From Rhodoferax sp. OV413 (GTDB taxonomy: Bacteria; Pseudomonadota; Gammaproteobacteria; Pseudomonadales; Pseudohongiellaceae), in contig CALQJO020000012.1 in assembly GCA_943330915.2 (NCBI GenBank), positions 1-55,715 on the forward strand: a stretch of 55,715 nucleotides of DNA, given 5' to 3'. Position 1 is the first letter of the stretch; each line of letters starts with the position of its first letter. Of this stretch, positions 18,452 to 27,646 are shown piece by piece. Below the pieces are notes generated by a model. That model ran no database searches, was not told where the DNA came from, and was given only the letters and a program-made list of their open reading frames with translations. The position numbers were made by a program, and so were the translations under genes.

Positions 18452-20524
18452 ATGAACGTTGAATCTCAGAAAACTACTGCACTTGAGCAGGCAGACCTGC
18501 TCTGGCAAGACGATGGTGCACCCTACTCCAGGCGCTACAACGACGTGTACTTTTCACGCGATGGCGGGCTTGCAGAGACTCACCATGTATTTCTCGAAGG
18601 CAACCAATTACAACAACGCTGGCGAGACCTTGATGCAAGCGGATTACGTGGAATTTTTACCGTTTGTGAATTGGGCTTTGGCACGGGCCTGAATTTTCTG
18701 AGCTGTTTACGCCTATGGCAGCAAACCGCCTGTCAACATCTGCGGCTGCACTTCATCAGCTGTGAGAAACATCCTTTGAGCGCGGATGCTCTGCGTAAAG
18801 CACTGGCGCAATGGCCTGAATTATCAGTCTTGAGCGAGATGTTATTGCTGAACTATCCAGATCACAGCCCGGGGTACCACCGCATACCCTTACTGATCAG
18901 CCATGACCAACAGTCAGTCAACACGGTATTGTTAGATCTATATTTTGGGGACGCCCTTGAGTTGCTCACTCAACAATCCAGCGCACAAGCAAAGATTGAC
19001 GCATGGTTTCTGGATGGATTCAGCCCCGCACACAACCCGTCCTTGTGGAGCGAAGACATTTTAAACACCATTGCCGGGCTTAGCCAAACCGGCAGTACAC
19101 TGAGCAGCTACAGTGTCACCGGCCGCGTGGTACGTCACCTGAAATCGCTGGGGTTCGGGGTTGAGAAGCGCAAGGGTTTTGGCCCCAAACGCCACATGCT
19201 CTTTGCACATATGCAGCAGCCATCTGTGACCGCCAGCCAAGCTCAATCCATCACGCGCACGGCAGTGGTGATTGGTGCGGGCTTAGCGGGCGCAACCGTT
19301 GCGCGCAGCCTCGCCCAACGCGGTTTGCACGTAACCGTTCTTGAACAGGCACCTGAGATTGCAAGCGGCGCGTCGGGTAACAAACAAGCCATTGTGCAGA
19401 TGCGATTGAACAAACAAGCCGATACGCACTGGCAGTTTCATGTACACAGTTATCTGTATGCTTTGCGCTTTTATGCACACCTTGATGCGGAAGCCAGTTC
19501 AGCAGCGAATTGGCATCGCTGCGGGGTGCTGACGCTCAACAGCGCCTATATCAATACACGCGAGGCGGCTGACAGTGAAGTTCTGGGCCTCACTTACGCC
19601 CACTATCCGAATCAGTTATTGCAGGCGATCAATGCACAACAAGCCAGCAAGCTGACCGGTTTGCCACTACAGGAAGACGGGCTTTGGCAGCCAGGCGGTG
19701 GCTGGATAAATCCCAAACGCTGCGCTACCCAGTGTCTCACGCATCCAATGATTACTGTCAGGACCGGCACGCTGGTCAACAGACTCGAATTGATTGATGC
19801 GTCATGGTCGGTTGTAGGCAGAACTTTGACAGACCAGAGCTTGGCGAGCAGTGATGGAGAAGCTCATGACGCAGAACTGCTCAGGGCGGATGTGGTGGTC
19901 ATCGCAAATAGTTACGCTTCACGGGCCTTTGAGCAAACCGCCGAAATCCCGGTATCTCCTCTGCGCGGCCAGGTCAGTCATCTCATAGAAAACAGCACAA
20001 GTGCCGGGCTTAGGCAGGTGATCTGCAGCCAACGCTACATCGCACCGTCAAATTCCGAGGGCCTCCACTGTGTTGGAGCCAGCTATGTCAAACACAGCGT
20101 GGACACCTCTGAAACAGCACACGAGCATGAAGAAAATTTAAAGAAACTTGGTGAGATCACGGCAATGCTGGGTTTTACAGACCAGCACCCCAAGGTCGGC
20201 CGTGCCGCAATTCGAGGCGCCTCGCGCGACTACATGCCGATCGCTGGCTGTGTGCCAGCTAGAGCATTGCCCGACGATTGTTATGGTGGCGCTTTGCACT
20301 CTTCCTCACACGATAGCGCACAGGCCGTTATCACACTGTTACCGGGTCTTTATCTGAATACCGGACACGGCTCTCACGGCAGTGTGAGCTGCCCTGTGAT
20401 TGCCGAACACCTTGCTGCGCTCATTTGTCGTGAGCCCAGTCCTCTGCCTCAGGCGTTGGTGGAATTAATTGAACCGGCAAGATTTGTCCGCCGACAGCGT
20501 CGACGCCAAAACCCGCAACGTTGA
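18452..20524 (+). CDS. mnmC: Bifunctional tRNA modification enzyme MnmC (cmnm5s2U oxidoreductase/methyltransferase)
   Basis: A 690-residue two-domain enzyme for the last steps of mnm5s2U34 in tRNA-Lys, -Glu and others. The N-terminal domain (about 1-240) has the family start DGAPYSRRYNDVYFS, the SAM motif ELGFGTGLNFLSC and WFLDGFSPAHNPSLW. The C-terminal domain (about 260-690) has the FAD motif VVIGAGLAGATVARSLA and a C-terminal GHGSHG segment. The start at 18452 is chosen by comparison with E. coli MnmC; an open extension upstream is longer than the family. It runs divergently from prfB and ends 5 bases from the convergent M18 peptidase gene. Confidence 0.95.
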   Translation: MNVESQKTTALEQADLLWQDDGAPYSRRYNDVYFSRDGGLAETHHVFLEGNQLQQRWRDLDASGLRGIFTVCELGFGTGLNFLSCLRLWQQTACQHLRLHFISCEKHPLSADALRKALAQWPELSVLSEMLLLNYPDHSPGYHRIPLLISHDQQSVNTVLLDLYFGDALELLTQQSSAQAKIDAWFLDGFSPAHNPSLWSEDILNTIAGLSQTGSTLSSYSVTGRVVRHLKSLGFGVEKRKGFGPKRHMLFAHMQQPSVTASQAQSITRTAVVIGAGLAGATVARSLAQRGLHVTVLEQAPEIASGASGNKQAIVQMRLNKQADTHWQFHVHSYLYALRFYAHLDAEASSAANWHRCGVLTLNSAYINTREAADSEVLGLTYAHYPNQLLQAINAQQASKLTGLPLQEDGLWQPGGGWINPKRCATQCLTHPMITVRTGTLVNRLELIDASWSVVGRTLTDQSLASSDGEAHDAELLRADVVVIANSYASRAFEQTAEIPVSPLRGQVSHLIENSTSAGLRQVICSQRYIAPSNSEGLHCVGASYVKHSVDTSETAHEHEENLKKLGEITAMLGFTDQHPKVGRAAIRGASRDYMPIAGCVPARALPDDCYGGALHSSSHDSAQAVITLLPGLYLNTGHGSHGSVSCPVIAEHLAALICREPSPLPQALVELIEPARFVRRQRRRQNPQR

Positions 20525-20529
20525 CTGAC

Positions 20530-21840
20530 TTAGGAGAAAAAGGCCCGTAAAGCGCGTGACAACAACCAGCTGTCATCACTGCCGGCCAATTCCCTAATGG
20601 AATGCATGCCAAACGTTGGAACACCAATATCAATGGTTTCCACACCTAAACCGGATGCAGTAATAGGACCGATGGTACTTCCGCATGCCATATCGCTGCG
20701 CACCACAAACGCCTGTGATGGAATACCGGTTTGCTCACACAGCGCTCGAAACATGGCGGTACTGTGACTGTTGGTGGCGTATCGCTGATTCGCATTTATT
20801 TTGATTACCGGACCGCGGTTCAGTATCGGCCCATGATTGCCATCATGTTTTTCAGGGAAATTCGGGTGAATACCATGGGCATTATCGATAGACAAAAATA
20901 ATGACCGGCGGATCAAACGCTCCATAGCTTCCGATGGTTCACCAGCCCCAAACTGGGCACTGATGCGCGACAGCACTGAGCGTAAAAACGGCCCCTGAGC
21001 ACCACAGGCTGAAGAGCTGCCCACTTCCTCATGATCATTACAGACCATGAGCGAAAACTTGTCAGGTTGCTGACGATGAGCATCAAGCATGGCATCAAGG
21101 CTGATGTAACAACTCAGCAGATTATCCAGTCGCGCCGATGCAATAAATTCTTCATTCAGGCCCACTAGCGCCGGTGCCTGGGTATCATAAAAATACAGCT
21201 CATGACCAAGCACTTTCTGCATATCGCTGATGCCGTGCTGTGCTTTCAGGGCCTGAAGCACAAAGTCATCAAAATCAAAACGTCCCGTTGAGGGGGCCAG
21301 CGCCACCAGCGGCGGCAACTCCTTCTGGGGATTAATGTTGCGATTCTGGTTAACTTCCCGATCCAGATGAATAGCAAGGCTCGGCACAATCGCAATCGGG
21401 CGGCGCCAGTCAAGCAGTGCCGATTGCATCTGGCCATTGCCAGACAAATACTCCACGCGACCGGCTAATGACAAATCACGGTCGAACCAGGGTGCCAACA
21501 ACGCACCACCATAGACTTCGACCGCAAACTGCACAGCCCATGAAGACTGCATCACCGCATTGGGTTTGAGCTTTAAGCAGGGACTGTCAGTGTGAGCACC
21601 TGACATACAAACACCACTGTCAGCCGGGTCACCCTGACCAGTTCTGAAAGCGATGATTGACGAACCATTACGCTGCACCACATAGGAGCGCCCCGGCCTC
21701 AATTGCCAGACAGCTCCTTCATCCAGCAGCTCAAACCCGGCATCCTCAAGATGAGCCCGCATGGTCTGCACTGCATGAAAGGGTGTCGGAGACTGCTGCA
21801 GAAAGGCCAGCAATCCCTGATTAAAGTCTCGTTTGTCCAC
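20530..21840 (-). CDS. apeB: M18 family aminopeptidase (aspartyl aminopeptidase-like)
   Basis: A 436-residue dinuclear zinc aminopeptidase that prefers acidic N-terminal residues in characterised relatives. Metal ligands are visible in MSGAHTDSPCLKLKP (His-Thr-Asp), NDHEEVGSSSACGAQG (Glu-Glu), SIDNAHGIHPN (Asp) and the final His in VPTFGMHSIRE. The gene starts with GTG immediately after the TAA stop of the FKBP gene, with no spacer, so translation is probably coupled. The symbol apeB follows common use for this bacterial M18 group. Convergent with mnmC. Confidence 0.9.
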   Translation of the reverse strand: MDKRDFNQGLLAFLQQSPTPFHAVQTMRAHLEDAGFELLDEGAVWQLRPGRSYVVQRNGSSIIAFRTGQGDPADSGVCMSGAHTDSPCLKLKPNAVMQSSWAVQFAVEVYGGALLAPWFDRDLSLAGRVEYLSGNGQMQSALLDWRRPIAIVPSLAIHLDREVNQNRNINPQKELPPLVALAPSTGRFDFDDFVLQALKAQHGISDMQKVLGHELYFYDTQAPALVGLNEEFIASARLDNLLSCYISLDAMLDAHRQQPDKFSLMVCNDHEEVGSSSACGAQGPFLRSVLSRISAQFGAGEPSEAMERLIRRSLFLSIDNAHGIHPNFPEKHDGNHGPILNRGPVIKINANQRYATNSHSTAMFRALCEQTGIPSQAFVVRSDMACGSTIGPITASGLGVETIDIGVPTFGMHSIRELAGSDDSWLLSRALRAFFS

Positions 21841-22539
21841 TTACTGAGGATTCACTTCAAGCAGTTCGACATCAAACACCAGCGTGGAGAATGGTGGAAT
21901 CGGACCAGATCCGCCCTCACCATAACCAAGGCTGAAGGGAATAAAGAAACGCCATTTGTCGCCGGCTTTCATCAATTGCAAACCTTCGGTCCAGCCTGGT
22001 ATGACCTGATTCAGCATAAACTGGGCAGGCTCACCACGTTCAATCGAGCTGTCAAACACTTCGCCATTAACAAAGCGCCCTTCGTAATGCGCCAGCACAG
22101 AGTCTTCAGCCACCGGCGATGCGCCAGATGCATCACCTGACTCAAGTACCTCATACTGCAGCCCGGAAGCGGTAGTCACTACGCCGGCGCGTTGACCATT
22201 TTCCAGCAGAAATGCCTCGCTTTCGGCACGCGCTTCATCGGCGGCCGCCTGCTGCTGATCCATCAACTGCTGCTGAAATGTTGTCAGCGCCGCCATCATC
22301 TGCTCTTCAGTCATTTTGGACTGATCCAGCACCACATCACGCAGGCCGGCCATAAAAGCATCCAGATCAATCTGCTCGGTCAATCCCTGCATAACCAGAT
22401 TCTGGCCAATATTCACACCAACGCTGTAACTGATCTGATTGCGCTCAACAGTAAGATCGATATCCTGAGCTTGTGACTGAGTGCCAAACATCAGCAGCGA
22501 TACCGCCAGGCCAAGGCCTGAGGCTCGAAATTTATTCAT
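21841..22539 (-). CDS. Periplasmic FKBP-type peptidyl-prolyl isomerase (FkpA/Mip type)
   Basis: A 232-residue two-domain isomerase/chaperone. A signal peptide of about 24 residues ends at SQAQ-DI. Residues 30-110 form the helical dimerisation domain with Mip-like SYSVGVNIGQNL and a Gln/Ala-rich helix; the FKBP domain follows with VLAHYEGRFVNGEVFDSS, VIPGWTEGLQLMKAGDKW and LGYGEGGSGPIPPFSTLVF. It should assist folding in the periplasm. The ATG has AGGA about 8 bases upstream. Its stop abuts the GTG start of the M18 peptidase. Confidence 0.92.
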   Translation of the reverse strand: MNKFRASGLGLAVSLLMFGTQSQAQDIDLTVERNQISYSVGVNIGQNLVMQGLTEQIDLDAFMAGLRDVVLDQSKMTEEQMMAALTTFQQQLMDQQQAAADEARAESEAFLLENGQRAGVVTTASGLQYEVLESGDASGASPVAEDSVLAHYEGRFVNGEVFDSSIERGEPAQFMLNQVIPGWTEGLQLMKAGDKWRFFIPFSLGYGEGGSGPIPPFSTLVFDVELLEVNPQ

Positions 22540-22714
22540 AATTTTTTCCTGTAAGGATCATGGGTTCTTTAACGGCATGCAGTCTAAACCGACTACATAC
22601 GTATTTCCAGTGCAGCAAATAGCCGACGTCTTATACTGGCAAGAATTCCAGGCGGCGCTTCCAGCAAGCAGGGGCATTACAGTATGCTGCACGCGTCAAG
22701 CGAGGAGCGCTTTT

Positions 22715-23251
22715 ATGTTGAATTTTGTTTGGATGTCCCGGCGCAACCTCGGAGTGGCTGCTCTGGCGTTTACAGTGCTTCTGTCGCTCGCCGGCTGCGG
22801 TCGAAAATTTTCAGTCAGTGTCAATGAGCAGATGCTTTACGATCCACGACCTGGCAACGCGCTTGTTGTAGTTGCTGATGCCGGGCTGCAAAGCTGCATA
22901 AATGTCCTGGTGCGAGATCGACAGATCACGGACGTCTCTCACATTCAGGTATTAGCTTGCCCGATGCTGGAGATAAGATCACTGACGGGTATAGACCAAC
23001 TTGTCAATCTGCGCTTTCTTGATCTGGCAGGTAATGAACTGGTAAATCTTGACGGACTGGCAAATGCCAGAAGCCTTAGTTCGGTCAATACACCGGATAA
23101 TCGCTTGCAGGATATCTCGGCTATTCTGCAGATTCCTACCCTGAGTAGCGCGGTAATGACAGGCAATATATTGATTCCCTGCAGCCAGCTGGCTCAATTG
23201 CAGTCAAAACTGGCTAACAACCTGTTGGCGCCTGACAACTGCGTACCTTGA
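22715..23251 (+). CDS. Leucine-rich-repeat lipoprotein
   Basis: A 178-residue exported lipoprotein with lipobox LSLAGC at about residues 20-25. The mature part has four short leucine-rich units (ITDVSHIQVLACPMLEIRS, LTGIDQLVNLRFLDLAGNE, LVNLDGLANARSLSSVNTP, LQDISAILQIPTLSSAVM) resembling bacterial internalin-type repeats of 20-22 residues. Four cysteines besides the lipid one may pair. GAGGAG 7 bases before the ATG at 22715 fixes the start; a longer upstream open frame lacks this and the signal. It is divergent from the FKBP gene. Role unknown; surface or periplasmic protein-protein contact is a guess. Confidence 0.78.
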   Translation: MLNFVWMSRRNLGVAALAFTVLLSLAGCGRKFSVSVNEQMLYDPRPGNALVVVADAGLQSCINVLVRDRQITDVSHIQVLACPMLEIRSLTGIDQLVNLRFLDLAGNELVNLDGLANARSLSSVNTPDNRLQDISAILQIPTLSSAVMTGNILIPCSQLAQLQSKLANNLLAPDNCVP

Positions 23252-23272
23252 GCCGATCACGTTGCTAAACTG

Positions 23273-23896
23273 TTAAACTGCGGGCACACCGCTGTGAAAC
23301 CGAAATTCGGTATCCGGTGATTCAATCAACTGCTTCTCAACCCGCATAAACATCTGCAGACGCGCATCTGTTTCTTCTTTACTGTAACTGGCAGCCAGGG
23401 CGAGATAGTCCTGGTAGTGTCGCGCCTCAGAGCGCAGCAGACTTTGATAAAATCTCCCTAACTCCTCATCAAGCAAGGGCGCCAGCTGTGAAAAACGCTC
23501 ACAAGAGCGCGCCTCGACAATCGCACCGACCAGCAGACTGTCGATCAACCCACCTTGATGGTCTGTGCGCATCAGCTCACGCAGCCCTGCTGCATAGCGC
23601 GATGCACCAATGCGCTCGTAGGTAATGCCGCGCTGTTCCATCAACGCCACCACCTGCTCAAAATGTAACAATTCTTCTCTGGCAAGCTTGGACATCTTGG
23701 ACAGCAATTGGGTATGCCCGACGTGTCGATACATCAGAGTCATTGCGTTGGATGCGGCTTTTTTTTCACAATTGGCGTGATCAATTAACAACAAACGCTG
23801 ATTTTGTAACGCCCAGTCCAACCAGGCTTGCGGTGTGGGACATGGCAGGAATTGTTCAAGCTCTTTAAGTGCGCTGGCACTGATTGTTCTGCTCAT
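23273..23896 (-). CDS. miaE: tRNA-(2-methylthio-N6-isopentenyl-A37) hydroxylase
   Basis: A 207-residue non-haem diiron monooxygenase that hydroxylates ms2i6A37 of tRNAs to ms2io6A using oxygen. Ferritin-like iron ligands are visible: DHANCEKKAASNAM, AREELLHFEQV (ExxH), VEARSCERF and SEARHYQDYL (ExxH). Its presence implies an aerobic host with the MiaA and MiaB steps. It starts 2 bases after rmuC and is the last gene of the dapA-bamC-rmuC-miaE row. Convergent with the LRR lipoprotein gene. Confidence 0.94.
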   Translation of the reverse strand: MSRTISASALKELEQFLPCPTPQAWLDWALQNQRLLLIDHANCEKKAASNAMTLMYRHVGHTQLLSKMSKLAREELLHFEQVVALMEQRGITYERIGASRYAAGLRELMRTDHQGGLIDSLLVGAIVEARSCERFSQLAPLLDEELGRFYQSLLRSEARHYQDYLALAASYSKEETDARLQMFMRVEKQLIESPDTEFRFHSGVPAV

Positions 23897-23898
23897 AA

Positions 23899-25203
23899 TC
23901 AGTCATATCGCTCACGAGTTGATTCAACTTCCCGATCAGGATCGCTTTGACGTGCCTGCTCGAGTCGATCCGGTATTTGTTGTTTACTGGCGCGAGCGCC
24001 CAATTCCCGCAGAGTCTCAGCGCGGCTGATCAGATTGCCGCGCCCCAGTTGCAGCTTATTCATGGCAGCATCGTAACTGCGCCGGGTGGTGTCAATTTTT
24101 TTGCCCAGCTCATCCATATCCTCGGCAAAGCTCACAAATTTATCGTACATCGCACCGGCCTTGTTGGCGATATCCTGAGCATTACGGCTTTGATTTTCAT
24201 AACGCCAGATATTCTGTATGGTGCGCAAGGTCGCCAACAGCGTAGAGGGTCCAACCAAGACAATCTGATGTTCGAACGCTGAGTTAAACAGACCCGGGTC
24301 CTTTTGAAGGGCCAGCGAAAACGCGGGCTCAATTGGCACAAATAGCAACACAAAATCCAGTGAGTTTAATTGTGGCAGATTCTGATAACGCTTTTCGCTC
24401 AGTTGTTTAATGTGCGACTTCAGCGACAGAACGTGTTGTTGTAACGACGATAGCCGCTCCTCTTCTGTCTCAGCAGAACAGTAGCGTTCGTACGCCGTGA
24501 GTGACACTTTGGAATCAACAATGACCTGCCGGTTGTCCGGCAAATAAATCAGCACATCGGGCTGGCTTCGAATCATGCGGCCGTCATCAGTCGCGTGCGG
24601 CTGCGATGCCATCAAGGTGCGCTGTGTTTCATATTCGCGCCCTTCGGTAAGTCCGGAGGCGTCGAGAATGGAACTGAGAATAAATTCGCCCCAATTACCC
24701 TGGGCCTTGTTATCCCCTTTGAGAGCCCGGGTCAGATTTAATGCATCCTCACTTAAGCGTGAGTTCAGGGTTTGCAGGTTGCGTAGTTCTTTTTCCAGCG
24801 AAAAACGCTCACGAGCTTCGCGACTATAGGTTTCTTCAACTTTTTTCTCAAAACTGGCAATTTTCTCTTGCAGGGGCTGCAGGATATTGCCCAATCCAAG
24901 TTGATTGGTTTCAGCCAGCTTGACGGATTTTTCATCGAGGATATCGGAAGCCATGGCGCGGAATTGCTGCCTGAGCTCTTCTCTGGCCGCTTGCAAGGAT
25001 TGGAACTTGTCTTCCGCATGCGCGAGCTCCTGCTCACGCTGTGTTGATATCTGCACCAGCTTTTCGCGCAGCGTCTGGATTTCTTCAGTTTTACTGACGA
25101 AGGCCCGACGGGCAATCATCCCGGTCAGAAGTGCACCCGTTACTGCCGCCAGAGTCAGCATCAACACCAGCATCAGCGTTGGCACTGGCAGCAGGGAATC
25201 CAT
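23899..25203 (-). CDS. rmuC: DNA recombination protein RmuC
   Basis: A 434-residue RmuC-family protein, a membrane-tethered putative nuclease that limits inversions at short repeats in E. coli. An N-terminal transmembrane helix (residues about 8-27) is followed by a long coiled coil (about 35-150) and the core domain with NWGEFILSSILDASGL, RSQPDVLIYLPDNRQVIVDSKVSL, and FVLLFVPIEPAFSLAL. The acidic/lysine pattern of a restriction-like fold is in PDVLIYLP...IVDSKV. It sits 1 base from bamC and 2 from miaE. Confidence 0.93.
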   Translation of the reverse strand: MDSLLPVPTLMLVLMLTLAAVTGALLTGMIARRAFVSKTEEIQTLREKLVQISTQREQELAHAEDKFQSLQAAREELRQQFRAMASDILDEKSVKLAETNQLGLGNILQPLQEKIASFEKKVEETYSREARERFSLEKELRNLQTLNSRLSEDALNLTRALKGDNKAQGNWGEFILSSILDASGLTEGREYETQRTLMASQPHATDDGRMIRSQPDVLIYLPDNRQVIVDSKVSLTAYERYCSAETEEERLSSLQQHVLSLKSHIKQLSEKRYQNLPQLNSLDFVLLFVPIEPAFSLALQKDPGLFNSAFEHQIVLVGPSTLLATLRTIQNIWRYENQSRNAQDIANKAGAMYDKFVSFAEDMDELGKKIDTTRRSYDAAMNKLQLGRGNLISRAETLRELGARASKQQIPDRLEQARQSDPDREVESTRERYD

Positions 25204-25204
25204 C

Positions 25205-26272
25205 TTAGATCAAGTTATCGTTAATGGTACGAATCAGCAGGTCCTGTTCATAGGGAGCGGATTCTCCACTGAGAGTTTCTGCCTGAACTCTGATGATTTG
25301 ATCGGCTTCCACCAGCCTGATGATGAAGTCGATCCTGGTTGGTTCATCGTTACCAAGACCAAAGAGTCGCCCGAAAAATCCCGGTGGTTCGCTGCTTTCG
25401 GCGCCGGTAAACGCTACATTGATCCGACGTTCGTCACGGACAGAATCGAGTATCTCAACGTTGGCGTTATTGATCGCTTGAGTTAATTGACTCCACGCGC
25501 GATCGAAATCCAGTCTCAGCTCCAACCGAGTCTCACTTGCTCCTGCGTCTACAAGCTGGGCCTTCCCTTGCAACTGTATGCTGCCTGCCAGCATAGAAAC
25601 CGATGATGCACGATAAATATCTGTGCGATCCGCAAGGTACAGTGAAATAGATGCCAATATAGCACTCTCACGCTCTAGGTTCTGCGATTCTACAGGCCAT
25701 GTTATCGGCATGCTTTCAGGCGTTTCACCTGTATCACTGATGTGTCGAACATAGATCTCGGAGTTCCCAGCGTGCAAACCAGGTTCAAGCTGCACGCGAT
25801 ACTTATGCCGCAAATTTGTTCCGGACTGTGGAAGCCAGATTGTTTCAAGCACCCCCTGCTCCGGATTCTCCATGGCCAGCACAACGCTCTCAGCTGACCA
25901 GTAGTCTCTAAGGGTTGGCCAGACCTGCCCAGCAGTTGCGCCAATCACTATCCAAGCCCGATCACCAAAACGCTGTACAACAACACCTTCCCGGATACGA
26001 GTATCAATTGGTTTGGGCGCCGGCGGTGTGACATAGATGGCGCGATCACCCGGCGTGAGTTCCGGGATGTGATACAACTCATCAATGGTAAAGCTGTCAA
26101 GTTCAGAGGGTATCTGCATCGGCGGAGTAATGCGCGCTTCCAGATACTCACCTTCACGGTCCCTGAGCCATCCATCTTCACCACCAATACCCAACCAAGA
26201 ACAAGCCGTCATTGAACCGGCTATCGTCATCACAAGTGAAAATTGCAATGCATTACGCGTTATAGCTAACAT
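25205..26272 (-). CDS. bamC: Outer membrane assembly lipoprotein BamC
   Basis: A lipoprotein of about 355 residues, part of the Bam complex that inserts beta-barrel proteins in the outer membrane. Signal sequence with lipobox SMTAC (about residues 20-24). The N-terminal unstructured region that binds BamD is seen as DREGEYLEARITPPM and IDELYHIPEL; two helix-grip domains follow (RFGDRAWIVIGATAGQVWP and ASETRLELRLDFDRAW). The start is either ATG at 26272 or TTG at 26275, the latter better spaced from an AGG. It follows dapA by about 33 bases, the same dapA-bamC order as in E. coli. Confidence 0.92.
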   Translation of the reverse strand: MLAITRNALQFSLVMTIAGSMTACSWLGIGGEDGWLRDREGEYLEARITPPMQIPSELDSFTIDELYHIPELTPGDRAIYVTPPAPKPIDTRIREGVVVQRFGDRAWIVIGATAGQVWPTLRDYWSAESVVLAMENPEQGVLETIWLPQSGTNLRHKYRVQLEPGLHAGNSEIYVRHISDTGETPESMPITWPVESQNLERESAILASISLYLADRTDIYRASSVSMLAGSIQLQGKAQLVDAGASETRLELRLDFDRAWSQLTQAINNANVEILDSVRDERRINVAFTGAESSEPPGFFGRLFGLGNDEPTRIDFIIRLVEADQIIRVQAETLSGESAPYEQDLLIRTINDNLI

Positions 26273-26305
26273 CAATTATGAAACCTGTTATGTACAAACA
26301 TCAGA

Positions 26306-27181
26306 TCATTGCAGACCGGCATGCCTAATAGCTTCACGCACGGGGATTTTATACGCTTCATTTAAAGGCACCAGCGGCAACCGGATGCCCGACTCAATAA
26401 AACCGAGCTCATGCAGCGCCCACTTTACCGGCACGGGATTGCTCTCTAGGAATAACGCATGATGCAACCCTGCCAGCCTGGCATTCAGCAAACTCGCCTT
26501 CTCCTTCTCACCCGACAACGCAAGTCGACAAACCTCATGCATTTGAGCGGGCGCTACGTTAGCTGTGACTGAGATATTGCCCTTGGCGCCTGCAAGTATC
26601 AGATCCAGCGCGGTGGCGTCATCACCACTGTATACGGCAATTCTGTCTGCGCACAGGTTGACAATCTGCCGTCCTCGATCAAGGTCACCGGTGGCCTCCT
26701 TGATACCAACAATATTTTTGATATTGGCAAGGCGGGAAACTGTTTCTGGCAGCAGATCTACGCCAGTACGACCAGGTACGTTGTACAGAATCTGTGGAAT
26801 ATCAACTTCTTCAGCAATCTTCTTGAAATGCTGAAAGAGCCCCTCCTGGCTAGGCTTGTTGTAATACGGGGTCACTAGCAAACAGGCATCTGCGCCCGAA
26901 TCACGAGCAGCTTTGGTATAAAAAATTGCTTCTGCCGTGGAGTTGGACCCTGTCCCAGCGATCACCGGAATGCGTCCGTTGATAACCTTCACGCAACGCT
27001 CAATTACCGCGCAATGTTCTTCAAGTGTCAGCGTGGGTGACTCTCCCGTTGTACCAACCACAACGACTGAATCAGTACCACTTTTGACATGCCACTCCAG
27101 AAGCCTGTCGAATGCCTGATAGTCAATATCGCCATTTGGCAACATCGGGGTAACAATGGCAACTATACTGCCCTGTATCAT
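26306..27181 (-). CDS. dapA: 4-hydroxy-tetrahydrodipicolinate synthase
   Basis: A 291-residue aldolase condensing pyruvate with aspartate semialdehyde, the committed step to diaminopimelate and lysine. Motifs: GSIVAIVTPM at the start, VVGTTGESPTL (substrate loop), ILYNVPGRTGVDLLP with the catalytic Tyr, and NIVGIKEATGDLDR with the Schiff-base Lys, then YSGDDATAL. The start MIQGSIVAIVTP is chosen from the family and an AGG 7 bases upstream; earlier in-frame starts add five residues. First gene of the dapA-bamC-rmuC-miaE row. Confidence 0.96.
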   Translation of the reverse strand: MIQGSIVAIVTPMLPNGDIDYQAFDRLLEWHVKSGTDSVVVVGTTGESPTLTLEEHCAVIERCVKVINGRIPVIAGTGSNSTAEAIFYTKAARDSGADACLLVTPYYNKPSQEGLFQHFKKIAEEVDIPQILYNVPGRTGVDLLPETVSRLANIKNIVGIKEATGDLDRGRQIVNLCADRIAVYSGDDATALDLILAGAKGNISVTANVAPAQMHEVCRLALSGEKEKASLLNARLAGLHHALFLESNPVPVKWALHELGFIESGIRLPLVPLNEAYKIPVREAIRHAGLQ

Positions 27182-27272
27182 TGAGAACCTCATCATTCCC
27201 GGGAAACACTCAGGCTGCAGACTCTAACACAGAGCTGCCTGTATAGAAAAACCTGTTATGGTTAATCTCGCT

Positions 27273-27506
27273 TCAGCCCTTTTTTATCCAATAACAGAAC
27301 GTTTCCGCACTTTTTTCGAATGCCAGTATCTGGTGTCTGCTCTGACTGACAAACGACTTAAAATCCCGCTCGGACGCAGGATCTGTTGCGATTACTTTGA
27401 GCACCTGCGTGCTGGCAAGCCCATTCAACGCCAACTTGGCCTTAAGCAATGGCATTGGGCATTGCAGCCCGCTGACATCAAGTTCTTGATCTTCTGATAT
27501 TTTCAT
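27273..27506 (-). CDS. TusA-family sulphur carrier/sulfurtransferase
   Basis: A 77-residue small protein of the TusA/SirA/YedF fold. The persulphide-carrying cysteine lies in the signature DVSGLQCPMPLLKAK. The remainder (VLKVIATDPASERDFKSF) has the usual beta-alpha pattern. In E. coli TusA delivers sulphur for 2-thiouridine at U34, the same nucleotide that MnmC later finishes, but several TusA-like paralogues have other roles, so I leave the symbol empty. The start at 27506 fits the family; a TTG further up would add seven residues. Divergent from bepA. Confidence 0.85.
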   Translation of the reverse strand: MKISEDQELDVSGLQCPMPLLKAKLALNGLASTQVLKVIATDPASERDFKSFVSQSRHQILAFEKSAETFCYWIKKG

Positions 27507-27646
27507 AGGAAGCAGTTTAACAAGCAAAACAAAGAATTGCCTAGCGCAGATATCAATGATGACGGCGCGTATTGAAGCCTCGGAGTTTGACTGGAATTAT
27601 TTGTGATAACATCGGTCTAACTTTCCAGTAGCGTTGTTGTTACCTG

